A stretch of 64,000 bases of DNA from Imbricaverruca yamaguchii (Eukaryota; Arthropoda; Thecostraca; Neoverrucidae). Both the position numbers and the translations under genes were made by a program. The notes below the pieces were generated by a model. The model searched no databases and had not been told where the DNA came from. It worked only from the letters and a program-made list of their open reading frames with translations. This document shows, one piece after another, positions 1-13,302 of this stretch. The stretch covers positions 1,686,001-1,750,000 of the forward strand of contig JAOTOL010001568.1 of NCBI GenBank assembly GCA_034440575.1, read 5' to 3'. Numbering within the stretch: the first letter of the stretch is position 1; every line of letters starts with the position of its first letter.

Positions 1-1642
1 CAATTGCGCATATGTAGATGGCCTGTAGCTGTTGTCTTGTCTTAGTGAATTAAAAGATATAGGCCAGCTCACTAAGTACCCTGTTCCCCGAAGATGCCTC
101 TCGTCACATACTTGAAATTTGCATCTTGCTTGGGTCGCGTACGTACGCGCATACCAAGTGATTTCATAAGAGACAAACAGTTCCATTTGGTGTCCACAAT
201 TTTGTAAGGATATCCTCTGACCAATCAGAAAACGACAGGGGCTTCGGGGTAGGACATCGAATATTTGCAATGGAAAACTTGCAATGGGAAAAGGCGTGTG
301 AGCAATCGGAAAATCGTTTGGTTTCTCAGCTACGCATTTTATCAATGATTTATGCAAAACATATGAAACAGCTCACGGTTCATCGGTGACAGCCTCGGCA
401 TTTTGTTTTACTTCTGCTTCATGGACCTGAATTAGTTCAAAGCAAGCTACGAACTGAATATTAACAATGTCATGTGACCGCCGAGTAACATAAACCCAAC
501 AAACCATGGCGTCATCTTCAGTTCCCATTGCTGTATGCTTCATCGGTCGGCATTGTTGGATGGGTTTTGAAGTGGACATCAGTTACCGGAGAGTCGCCGG
601 CGCGCACCAGCTATGCCTCTCGTGGGGACAATGTGATGTGTTACGAGAGAGCATGAATTATGAAACAGGGCTGCCATTTCTTGGTATTCTGGCTGATGAA
701 TCAAAATATAATCATCTTGATCTAAAATTTCCTTGTGGAAACGTCCAGCACGGGCTGTAATCACCACCTGTCGAGCTGTAGCGGTATGGAATGGGAGCAT
801 TATTAAATGGAAGCCTTATCGAATGAATCTCGTTCTTTCGAACCTCGGCGTTATTAGCCGTTGTTCGCTATGCACCAATGTGTACCAATGGATGGTAGAA
901 AAACTATGTCTATGGATGACATCAAATTTAACTAAGACTAACTTATGGTCTTTTATTGCATGAACATAAGACCGTGACCGCAAACCGTGAACAGATTATG
1001 GCTACAGATGGTGGATTATTACGCTGGACCAGGATGCTCCACACATTAGTTAGCCAGTCCTGACTTGTGAACACGTTTCTTATCTTGTGATTACTTGAGT
1101 CTTATCTTGAGAACGCGTTGGTGGACGGCCTCCCGCGTGCAGAAAAGCTGAGCTCTCCTCGTTGTATTGGACTACGATTGTTGGTTATCCAGCCTATCGG
1201 TTTCGCTTCTGTGGAAATGGGGGTGCAAGAGGCAACGGGAACGAGGTGGGAAGCGGCGAAATAGACCCTCTTGGGAAGATCGTGATCTCTTTCACCCCTT
1301 TCTCTGTGGCGTCTTCCGACGCATACTATGTCAGAGTATGTCAGAGTAGTTCTGAGCTGAGTTTTACATGCTCTACATCGCATCCTCTTCAGACTTCTTT
1401 CCAGGTCAAAAATGATTAACACCATGACACTATTGAAATCCTGGCAACTGATAGTGTTGTTAATTTGTATGATGATTAGGGATAAAAATGTTCGATTTAT
1501 CATTTGGAAGCTTGGTATCAGGCGGGGATACAATTTCACTTTTTGGAGGGAGTGATGGTGCCGTGCATGCGATGTGCTGTACCGTCTCCTCGAATCCATT
1601 GATTGAATTGCATACAGTCGTGTGACCACTGGCCCTGCGATA
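1..1642. repeat. Segmental duplication, copy 1 (left unit)
   Basis: This segment recurs at 4786-6433 in the same orientation. Reading the two side by side I count roughly 14 differences (single-base changes and 1-4 base indels, for example a 3-base insertion near 5424 in copy 2), so about 99% identity. Both copies run directly into the same 52/53-bp minisatellite. Short open frames on both strands are shared by the copies, but none resembles a known protein and small indels break several of them, so I do not call a gene. The left boundary is unknown because the window starts inside the unit. Confidence 0.93.
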
Positions 1643-3863
1643 GTCACACGTCCCCACACCACCCAGCCCGTCAGTGTTCAGCAGTGTTTACAGTGGTCAC
1701 ACGCCCCACACCACCCAGCCCGTCAGTGTTCAGCAGTGTTTACAGTGGTCACACGCCCCACACCACCCAGCCCGTCAGTGTTCAGCAGTGTTTACAGTAG
1801 CCACACGCCCCACACCACCCAGCCCGTCAGTGTTCAGCAGTGTTTACAGTGGTCACACGTCCCCACACCACCCAGCCCGTCAGTGTTCAGCAGTGTTTAC
1901 AGTAGCCACACGTCCCACACCACCCAGCCCGTCAGTGTTCAGCAGTGTTTACAGTAGCCACACGTCCCACACCACCCAGCCCGTCAGTGTTCAGCAGTGT
2001 TTACAGTGGTCACACGCCCCACACCACCCAGCCCGTCAGTGTTCAGTGGCGTTTACAGTAGCCACACGTCCCACACCACCCAGCCCGTCAGTGTTCAGCA
2101 GTGTTTACAGTGGTCACAGTCCCCACACCACCCAGCCCGTCAGTGTTTTACAGTGGTCACACGCCCCACACCACCCAGCCCGTCAGTGTTCAGTGGCGTT
2201 TACAGTAGCCACACGCCCCACACCACCCAGCCCGTCACTGTTCAGCAGTGTTTACAATAGCCACACATCCCCACACCACCCAGCCCGTCAGTGTTCAGCA
2301 GTGTTTACAGTAGCCACACGTCCCCACACCACCCAGCCCGTCAGTGTTCAGCAGTGTTTACAGTGGTCACACGTCCCCACACCACCCAGCCCGTCAGTGT
2401 TCAGCAGTGTTTACAGTAGCCACACGTCCACACCACCCAGCCCGCAGTGTTAGTTTTACAGTGGTACACGCCCCACACCACCCAGCCCGTCAGTGTTCAG
2501 CAGTGTTTACAGTGTCACACGCCCCACACCACCCAGCCCGTCAGTGTTCAGCAGTGTTTACAGTAGCCACACGTCCCCACACCACCCAGCCCGTCAGTGT
2601 TCAGCAGTGTTTACAGTAGCCACACGTCCCCACACCACCCAGCCCGTCAGTGTTCAGCAGTGTTTACAGTAGCCACACGTCCCCATACCACCCAGCCCGT
2701 CAGTGTTCAGCAGTGTTTACAGTAGCCACACGCCCCACACCACCCAGCCCGTCAGTGTTCAGCAGTGTTTACAGTAGCCACACGTCCCACACCACCCAGC
2801 CCGTCAGTGTTCAGCAGTGTTTACAGTGGTCACACGCCCCACACCACCCAGCCCGTCAGTGTTCAGCAGTGTTTACAGTAGCCACACGTCCCACACCACC
2901 CAGCCCGTCAGTGTTCAGCAGTGTTTACAGTAGCCACACGCCCCACCACCACCCAGCCCGTCAGTGTTCAGCAGTGTTTACAGTGGTCACACGTCCCCAC
3001 ACCACCCAGCCCGTCAGTGTTCAGCAGTGTTTACAGTGGTCACACGCCCCACACCACCCAGCCCGTCAGTGTTCAGCAGTGTTTACAGTAGCCACACGTC
3101 CCCACACCACCCAGCCCGTCAGTGTTCAGCAGTGTTTACAGTGGTCACACGTCCCCACACCACCCAGCCCGTCAGTGTTCAGCAGTGTTTACAGTAGCCA
3201 CACGTCCCACACCACCCAGCCCGTCAGTGTTCAGCAGTGTTTACAGTAGCCACACGTCCCCACACCACCCAGCCCGTCAGTGTTCAGCAGTGTTTACAGT
3301 GGTCACACGTCCCCACACCACCCAGCCCGTCAGTGTTCAGCAGTGTTTACAGTGGCCACACGTCCCCACACCACCCAGCCCGTCAGTGTTCAGCAGTGTT
3401 TACAGTGGTCACACGTCCACACCACCCAGCCGTCAGTGTTGTTTACAGTGGTCACACGCCCACACCACCCAGCCGTCAGTGTTAGAGTGTTTACAGTGGT
3501 CACACGCCCCACACCACCCAGCCCGTCAGTGTTCAGCAGTGTTTACAGTAGCCACACGTCCCCACACCACCCAGCCCGTCAGTGTTCAGCAGTACAAACC
3601 CTGTTCAGCAGTGTTTACAGTAGCCACACGTCCCCACACCACCCAGCCCGTCAGTGTTCAGCAGTGTTTACAGTAGCCACACGTCCCCACACCACCCAGC
3701 CCGTCAGTGTTCAGCAGTGTTTACAGTAGCCACACGCCCCACACCACCCAGCCCGTCAGTGTTCAGCAGTGTTTACAGTAGCCACACGTCCCCACACCAC
3801 CCAGCCCGTCAGTGTTCAGCAGTGTTTACAGTAGCCACACGCCCCACACCACCCAGCCCGTCA
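1643..3863. repeat. 52/53-bp minisatellite array A (about 42 monomers)
   Basis: Tandem monomers of 52 or 53 bp share the core CAGCCCGTCAGTGTTCAGCA followed by GTGTTTACAGT. Monomers differ mainly at two places: AGC, GGT or GGC after TTTACAGT, and GTCCCCAC, GTCCCAC or GCCCCAC after CACAC. A few monomers are shortened (for example near 2140, 2450 and 3430-3490). The length is not a multiple of three, so open frames across the array jump frame from monomer to monomer and should not be read as protein. Confidence 0.96.
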
Positions 3864-4785
3864 ACGGAGACAGTTTGTTTTTACTGCATGCATAAAACCA
3901 CAGATACCCACATTATTGACAATTTCATGAATGGTTCCAGGCTAGCTGACTGATTTTCTGTGATGTCATCCAAGTGTCGAGAACAAGCTGTAGCTGATGG
4001 TATGAATTGTTTCCTATGACCTTGACCTACAGATTGGCCTGGCTACACCATCAAGTCGTCGGTAATCATAAGGGAAAAGTAGTAGTTAGAAAAAGTGGGA
4101 GTGGTAGTAGTAGTAGAAGAGTAGCTCAATACGTGTGGATTTCCATGCCAATTCATGAACTTTAAGACGGTGGAGTAGTATTACCTGTTACTCCCCACTG
4201 CATGGTTAAATTTCTTTGTTTGGTGAGGACTGTATAGTTTACGAAGAGAAAACTTTGACGCCAGGACCGTGTATTCCTCAGCGCTTCGCGGTAACCAAAC
4301 TGGGCCGACCCAGCTCACACCCTCCCACCTCAACTCGACACCGCTCCCGCGCTAGACACCCCCGACCGCTGATTGGCTCATTCCGCATACGCCCCACCAC
4401 GCCACATATCCGGCCGTCCCGCACCGGTCACGAGGTCGCCGCACTGGATAACTCATCTGCCTAGTACCAGTGCCACCTCACATACATCCTGGGGCTAGTA
4501 CCAGTGCCACCTGACATGCAATCTCATTACAGACTGTAAGCCGATGGGCATTTAACAACATGTAAAAATGGTGCAAAAACACCAAGAATGTTTGTGCTTG
4601 GCAAATATGATGAAAATTATCCATCAAGGGGGACATTTCATAAATATTCCTCCACATCACAAAGTATAAAGTTTAAATGCATCTAGTCACCTGATTAATA
4701 CTGTCAGTGTTGCAGACAAAGTTGTGCACACATGCATATTGTTTCCATACCAATGAAGGTCGACAAATATAGTAGCTAACTAAAG
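3864..4785. other. Single-copy spacer between the two macro-repeat units
   Basis: This stretch links array A to the second copy of the duplicated segment. It has no counterpart after array B. It contains a GTA-rich patch near 4078-4125 and a short direct repeat (CTAGTACCAGTGCCACCT at about 4461 and 4495). I recognise no gene. Confidence 0.6.
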
Positions 4786-6433
4786 CAATTGCGCATATGT
4801 AGATGGCCTGCAGCTGTTGTCTTGTCTTAGTGAATTAAAAGATATAGGCCAGCTCACTAAGTACCCTGTTCCCCCAAGATGCCTCTCGTCACATACTTGA
4901 AATTTGCATCTTGCTTGGGTCGCGTACGTACGCGCATACCAAGTGATTTCATAAGAGACAAACAGTTCCATTTGGTGTCCACAATTTTTGTAAGGATATC
5001 CTCTGACCAATCAGAAAACGACAGGGGCTTCGGGGTAGGACATCGAATATTTGCAATGGAAAACTTGCAATGGGGAAAGGCGTGTGAGCAATCGGAAAAT
5101 CGTTTGGTTTCTCAGCTACGCATTTTATCAATGATTTATGCAAAACATATGAAACAGCTCACGGTTCATCGGTGACAGCCTCGGCATTTTGTTTCACTTC
5201 TGCTTCATGGACCTGAATTAGTTCAAAGCAAGCTACGAACTGAATATTAACAATGTCATGTGACCGCCGAGTAACATAAACCCAACAAACCATGGCGTCA
5301 TCTTCAGTTCCCATTGCTGTATGCTTCATCGGTCGGCATTGTTGGATGGGTTTTGAAGTGGACATCAGTTACCGGGAGCGTCGCCGGCGCGCACCAGCTA
5401 TGCCTCTCGTGGGGACAATGTGATGTTGTGTTACGAGAGAGCATGAATTATGAAACAGGGCTGCCATTTCTTGGTATTCTGGCTGATGAATCAAAATATA
5501 ATCATCTTGATCTAAAATTTCCTTGTGGAAATGTCCAGCACGGGCTGTAATCACCACCTGTCGAGCTGTAGCGGTATGGAATGGGAGCATTATTAAATGG
5601 AAGCCTTATCGAATGAATCTCGTTCTTTCGAACCTCGGCGTTATTAGCCGTTGTTCGCTATGCACCAATGTGTACCAATGGATGGTAGAAAAACTATGTC
5701 TATGGATGACATCAAATTTAACTAAGACTAACTTATGGTCTTTTATTGCATGAACATAAGACCGTGACCGCAAACCGTGAACAGATTATGGCTACAGATG
5801 GTGGATTATTACGCTGGACCAGGATGCCCCCCACACATTAGTTAGCCAGTCCTGACTTGTGAACACGTGTCTTATCTTGTGATTACTTGGGTCTTATCTT
5901 GAGAACGCGTTGGTGCACGGCCTCCCGCGTGCAGAAATCTGAGCTCTCCTCGTTGTATTGGACTACGATTGTTGGTTATCCAGCCTATCGGTTTCGCTTC
6001 TGTGGAAATGGGGGTGCAAGAGGCAACGGGAACGAGGTGGGAAGCGGCGAAATAGACCCTCTTGGGAAGATCGTGATCTCTTTCACCCATTTCTCTGTGG
6101 CGTCTTCCGACGCATACTATGTCAGAGTATGTCAGAGTAGTTCTGAGCTGAGTTTTACATGCTCTACATCGCATCCTCTTCAGACTTCTTTCCAGGTCAA
6201 AAATGATTAACACCATGACACTATTGAAATCCTGGCAACTGATAGTGTTGTTAATTTGTATGATGATTAGGGATAAAAATGTTCGATTTATCATTTGGAA
6301 GCTTGGTATCAGGCGGGGATACAATTTCACTTTTTGGAGGGAGTGATGGTGCCGTGCATGCGATGTGCTGTACCGTCTCCTCGAATCCATTGATTGAATT
6401 GCATACAGTCGTGTGACCACTGGCCCTGCGATA
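4786..6433. repeat. Segmental duplication, copy 2
   Basis: Direct repeat of 1-1642, offset by 4785 bp at the start and 4791 bp at the end because of small indels. It leads into array B. The copies are so alike that a recent duplication, or an assembly artefact such as joined haplotypes, are both possible. Confidence 0.93.
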
Positions 6434-9400
6434 GTCACACGTCCCCACACCACCCAGCCCGTCAGTGTTCAGCAGTGTTTACAGTGGTCACACGCCCCAC
6501 ACCACCCAGCCCGTCAGTGTTCAGCAGTGTTTACAGTGGTCACACGTCCCCACACCACCCAGCCCGTCAGTGTTCAGCAGTGTTTACAGTAGCCACACGC
6601 CCCACCACCCAGCCCGTCAGTGTTCAGCAGTGTTTACAGTGGCCACACGTCCCCACACCACCCAGCCCGTCAGTGTTCAGCAGTGTTTACAGTGGCCACA
6701 CGCCCCACACCACCCAGCCCGTCAGTGTTCAGCAGTGTTTACAGTGGTCACACGTCCCCACACCACCCAGCCCGTCAGTGTTCAGCAGTGTTTACAGTGG
6801 CCGCCCTTTCAGCAGTGTTTACAGTAGCCACACGTCCCACACCACCCAGCCCGTCAGTGTTCAGCAGTGTTTACAGTGGTCACACGCCCCACACCACCCA
6901 GCCCGTCAGTGTTCAGCAGTGTTTACAGTAGCCACACGTCCCCACACCTCCCAGCCCGTCAGTGTTCAGCAGTGTTTACAGTCAGTAGCCACACGTCCCC
7001 ACACCACCCAGCCCGTCAGTGTTCAGCAGTGTTTACAGTGGTCACACGCCCCACACCACCCAGCCCGTCAGTGTTCAGCAGTGTTTACAGGGTCACACGT
7101 CCCCACACCACCCAGCCCGTCAGTGTTCAGCAGTGTTTACAGTGGTCACACGTCCCCACACCACCCAGCCCGTCAGTGTTCAGCAGTGTTTACAGTAGCC
7201 ACACGTCCCCACACCACCCAGCCCGTCAGTGTTCAGCAGTGTTTACAGTGGTCACACGTCCCCACACCACCCAGCCCGTCAGTGTTCAGCAGTGTTTACA
7301 GTGGCCACACGTCCCCACACCACCCAGCCCGTCAGTGTTCAGCAGTGTTTACAGTAGCCACACGTCCCACACCACCCAGCCCGTCAGTGTTCAGCAGTGT
7401 TTACAGTAGCCACACGCCCCACACCACCCAGCCCGTCAGTGTTCAGCAGTGTTTACAGTAGCCACACGTCCCCACACCACCCAGCCCGTCAGTGTTCAGC
7501 AGTGTTTACAGTAGCCACACGCCCCACACCACCCAGCCCGTCAGTGTTCAGCAGTGTTTACAGTGGTCACACGTCCCCACACCACCCAGCCCGTCAGTGT
7601 TCAGCAGTGTTTACAGTAGCCACACGTCCCCACACCACCCAGCCCGTCAGTGTTCAGCAGTGTTTACAGTAGCCACACGTCCCACACCACCCAGCCCGTC
7701 AGTGTTCAGCAGTGTTTACAGTGGTCACACGTCCCACACCACCCAGGCCGTCACTGTTCAGCAGTGTTTACAGTAGCCACACGTCCCCACACCACCCAGC
7801 CCGTCAGTGTTCAGCAGTGTTTACAGTGGTCACACGTCCCCACACCACCCAGCCCGTCAGTGTTCAGCAGTGTTTACAGTAGCCACACGTCCCACACCAC
7901 CCAGCCCGTCAGTGTTCAGCAGTGTTTACAGTAGCCACACGCCCCACACCACCCAGCCCGTCAGTGTTCAGCAGTGTTTACAGTAGCCACACGTCCCCAC
8001 ACCACCCAGCCCGTCAGTGTTCAGCAGTGTTTACAGTAGCCACACGCCCCACACCACCCAGCCCGTCAGTGTTCAGCAGTGTTTACAGTAGCCACACGTC
8101 CCCACACCTCCCAGCCCGTCAGTGTTCAGCAGTGTTTACAGTGGTCACACGTCCCCACACCACCCAGCCCGTCAGTGTTCAGCAGTGTTTACAGTAGCCA
8201 CACGTCCCACACCACCCAGCCCGTCAGTGTTCAGCAGTGTTTACAGTGTTTACAGTAGCCACACGTCCCCACACCACCCAGCCCGTCAGTGTTCAGCAGT
8301 GTTTACAGTAGCCACACGCCCCACACCCCCAGCCCGTTCAGTGGTCACACGTCCCCACACCACCCAGCCCGTCAGTGTTCAGCAGTGTTTACAGTAGCCA
8401 CACGTCCCCACACCACCCAGCCCGTCAGTGTTCAGCAGTGTTTACAGTAGCCACACGTCCCCACACCACCCAGCCCGTCAGTGTTCAGCAGTGTTTACAG
8501 TGGTCACACGTCCCCACACCACCCAGCCCGTCAGTGTTCAGCAGTGTTTACAGTAGCCACACGGCCCCACACCACCCAGCCCGTCAGTGTTCAGCAGTGT
8601 TTACAGTAGCCACACGTCCCCACACCACCCAGCCCGTCAGTGTTCAGCAGTGTTTACAGTAGCCACACGTCCCCACACCACCCAGGCCCGTCAGTGTTCA
8701 GCAGTGTTTACAGTAGCCACACGTCCCCACACCACCCAGCCCGTCAGTGTTCAGCAGTGTTTACAGTAGCCACACGTCCCCACACCACCCAGCCCGTCAG
8801 TGTTCAGCAGTGTTTACAGTAGCCACACGTCCCCACACCACCCAGCCCGTCAGTGTTCAGCAGTGTTTACAGTGGTCACACGTCCCCCCCACACGCCCAC
8901 ACCACCCAGCCCGTCAGTGTTCAGCAGTGTTTACAGTGGCCACACGCCCCACACCACCCAGCCCGTCAGTGTTCAGCAGTGTTTACAGTAGCCACACGCC
9001 CCACACCACCCAGCCCGTCAGTGTTCAGCAGTGTTTACAGTAGCCACACGCCCCACACCACCCAGCCCGTCAGTGTTTAGCAGTGTTTACAGTGGTCACA
9101 CGTCCCACACCACCCAGCCCGTCAGTGTTCAGTGGCATTTACAGTAGCCACACGCCCCACACCACCCAGCCCGTCAGTGTTCAGCAGTGTTTACAGTAGC
9201 CACACGCCCCACACCACCCAGCCCGTCAGTGTTTAGCAGTGTTTACAGTGGCCACACGTCCCCACACCACCCAGCCCGTCAGTGTTCAGCAGTGTTTACA
9301 GTGGTCACACGCCCCACACCACCCAGCCCGTCAGTGTTCAGCAGTGTTTACAGTAGCCACACGTCCCCACACCACCCAGCCCGTCAGTGTTCAGCAGTGT

Positions 9401-10385
9401 TTACAGTGGTCACACGTCCCCACACCACCCAGCCCGTCAGTGTTCAGCAGTGGTTTACAGTGGTCACACGCCCCAACCACCCAGCCCGTCAGTGTTCAGC
9501 AGTGTTTACAGTAGCCACACGTCCCCACACCACCCAGCCCGTCAGTGTTCAGCAGTGTTTACAGTGGTCACACGTCCCCACACCACCCAGCCCGTCAGTG
9601 TTCAGCAGTGTTTACAGTAGCCACACGCCCCACACCACCCAGCCCGTCAGTGTTCAGCAGTGTTTACAGTGGTCACACGTCCCCACACCACCCAGCCCGT
9701 CAGTGTTCAGCAGTGTTTACAGTAGCCACACGCCCCACACCACCAGCCCGTATGTTGGTGTTTACGCCCACACCACCCAGCCCGTCAGTGTTTAGCAGTG
9801 TTTACAGTGGTCACACGTCCCCACACCACCCAGCCCGTCAGTGTTCAGCAGTGTTTACAGTAGCCGGTAGCCACACGCCCCACACCACCCAGCCCGTCAG
9901 TGTTCAGCAGTGTTTACAGTGGTCACACGCCCCACACCACCCAGCCCGTCAGTGTTCAGCAGTGTTTACAGTGGTCACACGTCCCCACACCACCCAGCCC
10001 GTCAGTGTTCAGCAGTGTTTACAGTGGTCACACGTCCCCACACCACCCAGCCCGTCAGTGTTTAGCAGTGTTTACAGTAGCCACACGTCCCCATACCACC
10101 CAGCCCGTCAGTGTTCAGCAGTGTTTACAGTGGTCACACGTCCCCACACCACCCAGCCCGTCAGTGTTCAGCAGTGTTTACAGTAGCCACACGCCCCACA
10201 CCACCCAGCCCGTCAGTGTTCAGCAGTGTTTACAGTGGTCACACGCCCCACACCACCCAGCCCGTCAGTGTTCAGCAGTGTTTACAGTAGCCACATGCCC
10301 ACACCACCAAGCCCGTCAGTATTCAGCAGTGTTTACAGTAGCCACACTCCCCACACCACCCAGCTCGTCACTGTTCAGCAGTGCT
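6434..10385. repeat. 52/53-bp minisatellite array B (about 75 monomers)
   Basis: Same monomer family and same variant positions as 1643-3863, but nearly twice as long. Damaged monomers occur near 6800, 8230, 8330, 8885 and 9750. The last monomers (10280-10385) are the most diverged, as expected at an array edge, and the array ends in sequence unrelated to 3864-4785. A 355-residue open frame across 6394-7461 is a product of the repeat, not a supported gene. Confidence 0.96.
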
Positions 10386-10643
10386 TCATACACGGCTTGG
10401 TTGTTGTGCGCACAATGAGCGACCACAGGCGAAGACATGTGAGTGAAAGCCAGGCGGGACGGATCGATGTCGCTGCGCCACCGAAACTCGGCTGGTGGCG
10501 TCTCGATCAAGACTGGTGACTCACCGGGCTGACCGCGTGCAGAAGCCATGCGCGTCGACACACGTGGCAGAAGCGACTCGGTCGCCTTAGCCAGGCATCC
10601 AGCTGGCACGGGAGCCTGGTTTCGGAAACTGCAGGCGAAGTGT

Positions 10644-10679
10644 TGAGGAGTGCACGCCTGCCTGAGTGTGCACTCCTCA
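10644..10679. repeat. Perfect 12-bp stem-loop
   Basis: TGAGGAGTGCAC at 10644-10655 is matched by its reverse complement at 10668-10679, with a 12-base loop. Function unknown. Confidence 0.8.
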
Positions 10680-11173
10680 GCTTGGTACGATTGCTCACGA
10701 AAACGATACCGGAATCAGTATCATCTTTTCACGGCTCTCATATCACCGACAGAAGTTGAACTGTTCCAGTAGCAAACGCAGAGTGAATAATAATAACTAC
10801 ACACCGATGACGTGGCTGCCTTTGGACAATGGAGTGAACCACAGCTGTTGTCCGCTTATGGCTGCCCATCTTTCCGACCCATGTGGCCCTGATGAAACTC
10901 GAACCTGCCTTGATCAAGGAGCGTAGGGAAGATTTGGCACGAAATATTCATTAATTTTCAAGAGCGATGAATCAGATCCGTGCTAAAGCCATGAGATTGT
11001 GAATAGTGAATGCTATTCTGTGATTAAAATTGTGTCGGGAAGTCGTGTGGTGAACACTGAAATTGTACATATTGTGAGGAAAGAAGAAGTCTTCCTGACA
11101 CAGATTCCAGGTTGTGGGGTGGGGTTCATGATGCTTCCTAAACTTTGAAAGCTGGTGAATCAGATGTTCCTAA

Positions 11174-11228
11174 ACACCTCCCCTAAGAAAAGGGGAGGTG
11201 TAGCCAGTCCGCCCTTGTCTACAAGGGC
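11174..11228. repeat. Two adjacent perfect stem-loops
   Basis: The first stem pairs ACACCTCCCCT (11174-11184) with its complement at 11191-11201 around a 6-base loop. Nine bases later GCCCTTG (11211-11217) pairs with CAAGGGC (11222-11228) around a 4-base loop, and a flanking CCG/CGG could extend it. It matches no structured RNA family that I recognise. Confidence 0.75.
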
Positions 11229-12031
11229 TTCGGAGCATTTGGCAGTGTGGTTGCGAGTAATTTTGAATTAAATTATTTCCACGTAACGACCAGAATGCTA
11301 ATTAATAGTCATGCAGAAAAATGGAGAGCCATGGCTCCCCTTCACACCTCCCTCCCATGCTTAGCTAAATATGCCAGCGTTCATCATTGCATGTTTGATG
11401 GACGCGAGGGATAACGTGAAGCGGCGACTACACACCACTATTATGACACGTGATACTTGGTACAAGAGTGCAGCAGCTTGATAACGTAATCAGTACATCA
11501 AAAGCTCGCCCGTCGGCTGCCATTAATTGACCCGGTGGCTATGTTCCAGATGCTGAACCGTTAGGACCGCGTTCTCAGGTCAGCTGATGCATGTGCGCCG
11601 CTGGCGTCATCGGAGCCATTCTACCGTCCCTTGCGTTCTGCCGTCTTTACTCGCGATCTTGCGGCTTTACTGCATCGCTGCATTTCTGCTGAAATTGCTC
11701 GATAAACTCCAGAGTCATCAGATTCCTCCTGACGTCACTTTTGAAACCTGCTGATTTCCCAGGAGAGCTCCTGGTTGGTGTCACTGACAACACCCGCTGA
11801 TATGACGGGCGACCTGCGATAAAGTTGCATGCAGCATCAACACAGCGAACTTCCAGAGTGTGAGCTTGTCCAGCGCCAGATCAGCAGTCGAGACAGCGTC
11901 AGTTGATGGCACTCACCACAGCCACGGTCGAGAGGCAGCCGACTGTTCTTGGCTCCTGAGGTGGCACAGATGGCTCCTCAGGTGGCACGACCCAACTAGA
12001 CAGCAGAATGTCTGGCAGTTATCCGCAAGCC

Positions 12032-12464
12032 CTCAGCTTCCCGGTAGATGAGTTGGCGTCGTGTCGGGATCGGGCTCCGGTAGACACCCCCCCCTCAGCT
12101 TCCCGGTGGACGAGCCGGTGTCGTGTCGGGATCGGGCTCCGGTAGACACCCCCCCAGCTTCCCGGTGGACGAGCCGGTTGTGTCGGGATCGGGCTCCGGT
12201 AGACACCCCCTCCCCTCCCAGCTTCCCGGTGGACGAGCCGGTGTCGTGTCGGGGTCGGGCTCCGGTAGACACCCCCTCCCCTCAGCTTCCCGGTGGACGA
12301 GCCGGTGTCGTGTCGGGATCGGGCTCCGGTAGACACCCCCCTCCCCCCTCCCAGCTTCCCGGTGGACGAGCCGGTGTCGTGTCGGGGTCGGGCTCCGGTA
12401 GACACCCCCTCCCCTCAGCTTCCCGGTGGACGAGCCGGTGTCGTGTCGGGGTCGGCTCCGGCAG
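12032..12464. repeat. Minisatellite, 57-68-bp unit, about 7 copies
   Basis: Units begin CAGCTTCCCGGTGGACGAGC and end with GGCTCCGGTAGACACC plus a C-rich run of variable length. Unit-length variation lies mostly in that C/T-rich tail. Open frames on both strands here are repeat artefacts. Confidence 0.93.
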
Positions 12465-12976
12465 GTCGGTCGCAGTCGCCACGTCATGCCACGATCGTCA
12501 CGACTCGGGGCGTGACGACCGTCACGCGAAGATTAAGCACAGCGTGACTCCAGCACGGATGGTGGAGCGGCACAACAGCCACGCTCTTCTGGGATCTTAT
12601 CGAATCGGAAGTCGCGTCTCCTGTTGTGCTAATGATCTTATGCTTGGTCGTGTTGTTTGTAATACATACCGACAGGCACAGTAAGCTGAGTTCAAAGTGC
12701 GTAATTTTTGTTGAAAATTGATAAATGTTCCGTTCGGAAACATCACCTTTTCTGGAGCCCTCCGCCTTTTGGTTCATTTTTTTAATTGGTTGATTTTCAT
12801 TGCTATGCAAGTGTTTACTCACAGCATTACTCACAGCGCAGTGTTTACTACAGCCAGTGGCCACCTTTGCTGCGTCCCCCGCAGTCACAACCTGCCCTAA
12901 GCTGTCTATTATAAACTTTCTGTTGTTTACTGCAGCATATGCGAATATTAAGCATTACCTGCCCATTTCCAGCCCA
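12465..12976. other. No recognisable gene
   Basis: Spacer between the ~60-bp minisatellite and the AT/CA microsatellites. No supported feature seen. Confidence 0.5.

Positions 12977-13002
<26 letters not shown>
12977..13002. repeat. (AT)n microsatellite
   Basis: About 13 AT dinucleotides, followed 55 bases later by the compound CA array. Confidence 0.95.
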
Positions 13003-13007
<5 letters not shown>

Positions 13008-13056
13008 ACCTACCTGCACAATGTATACGTTTGCACATCAGCGCGCAAGCAAACAC

Positions 13057-13302
<246 letters not shown>

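Larger units (their letters stand above)
10386..12031. other. No recognisable gene
   Basis: Mixed-composition sequence after array B. Apart from the hairpins at 10644-10679 and 11174-11228, I see nothing that can be named. Confidence 0.5.

Noticed and set aside
1102..1662. Minus-strand open frame shared by both macro-repeat copies (also 5872-6453)
   Set aside because: Conserved only because the DNA was recently duplicated. The ends differ through indels, and no domain is recognised.
1643..3863. Regular repeats that could suggest a CRISPR array
   Set aside because: There are no unique spacers; the whole 52/53-bp monomer repeats. The window is also from an animal genome.
1643..10385. Large open frames (up to 355 residues) rich in HTTQPVSVQQCLQ-type repeats
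   Set aside because: They follow a 52/53-bp DNA repeat, switch frame with each length variant and end wherever an AGC-type monomer brings TAG into frame. This is what a non-coding minisatellite does.
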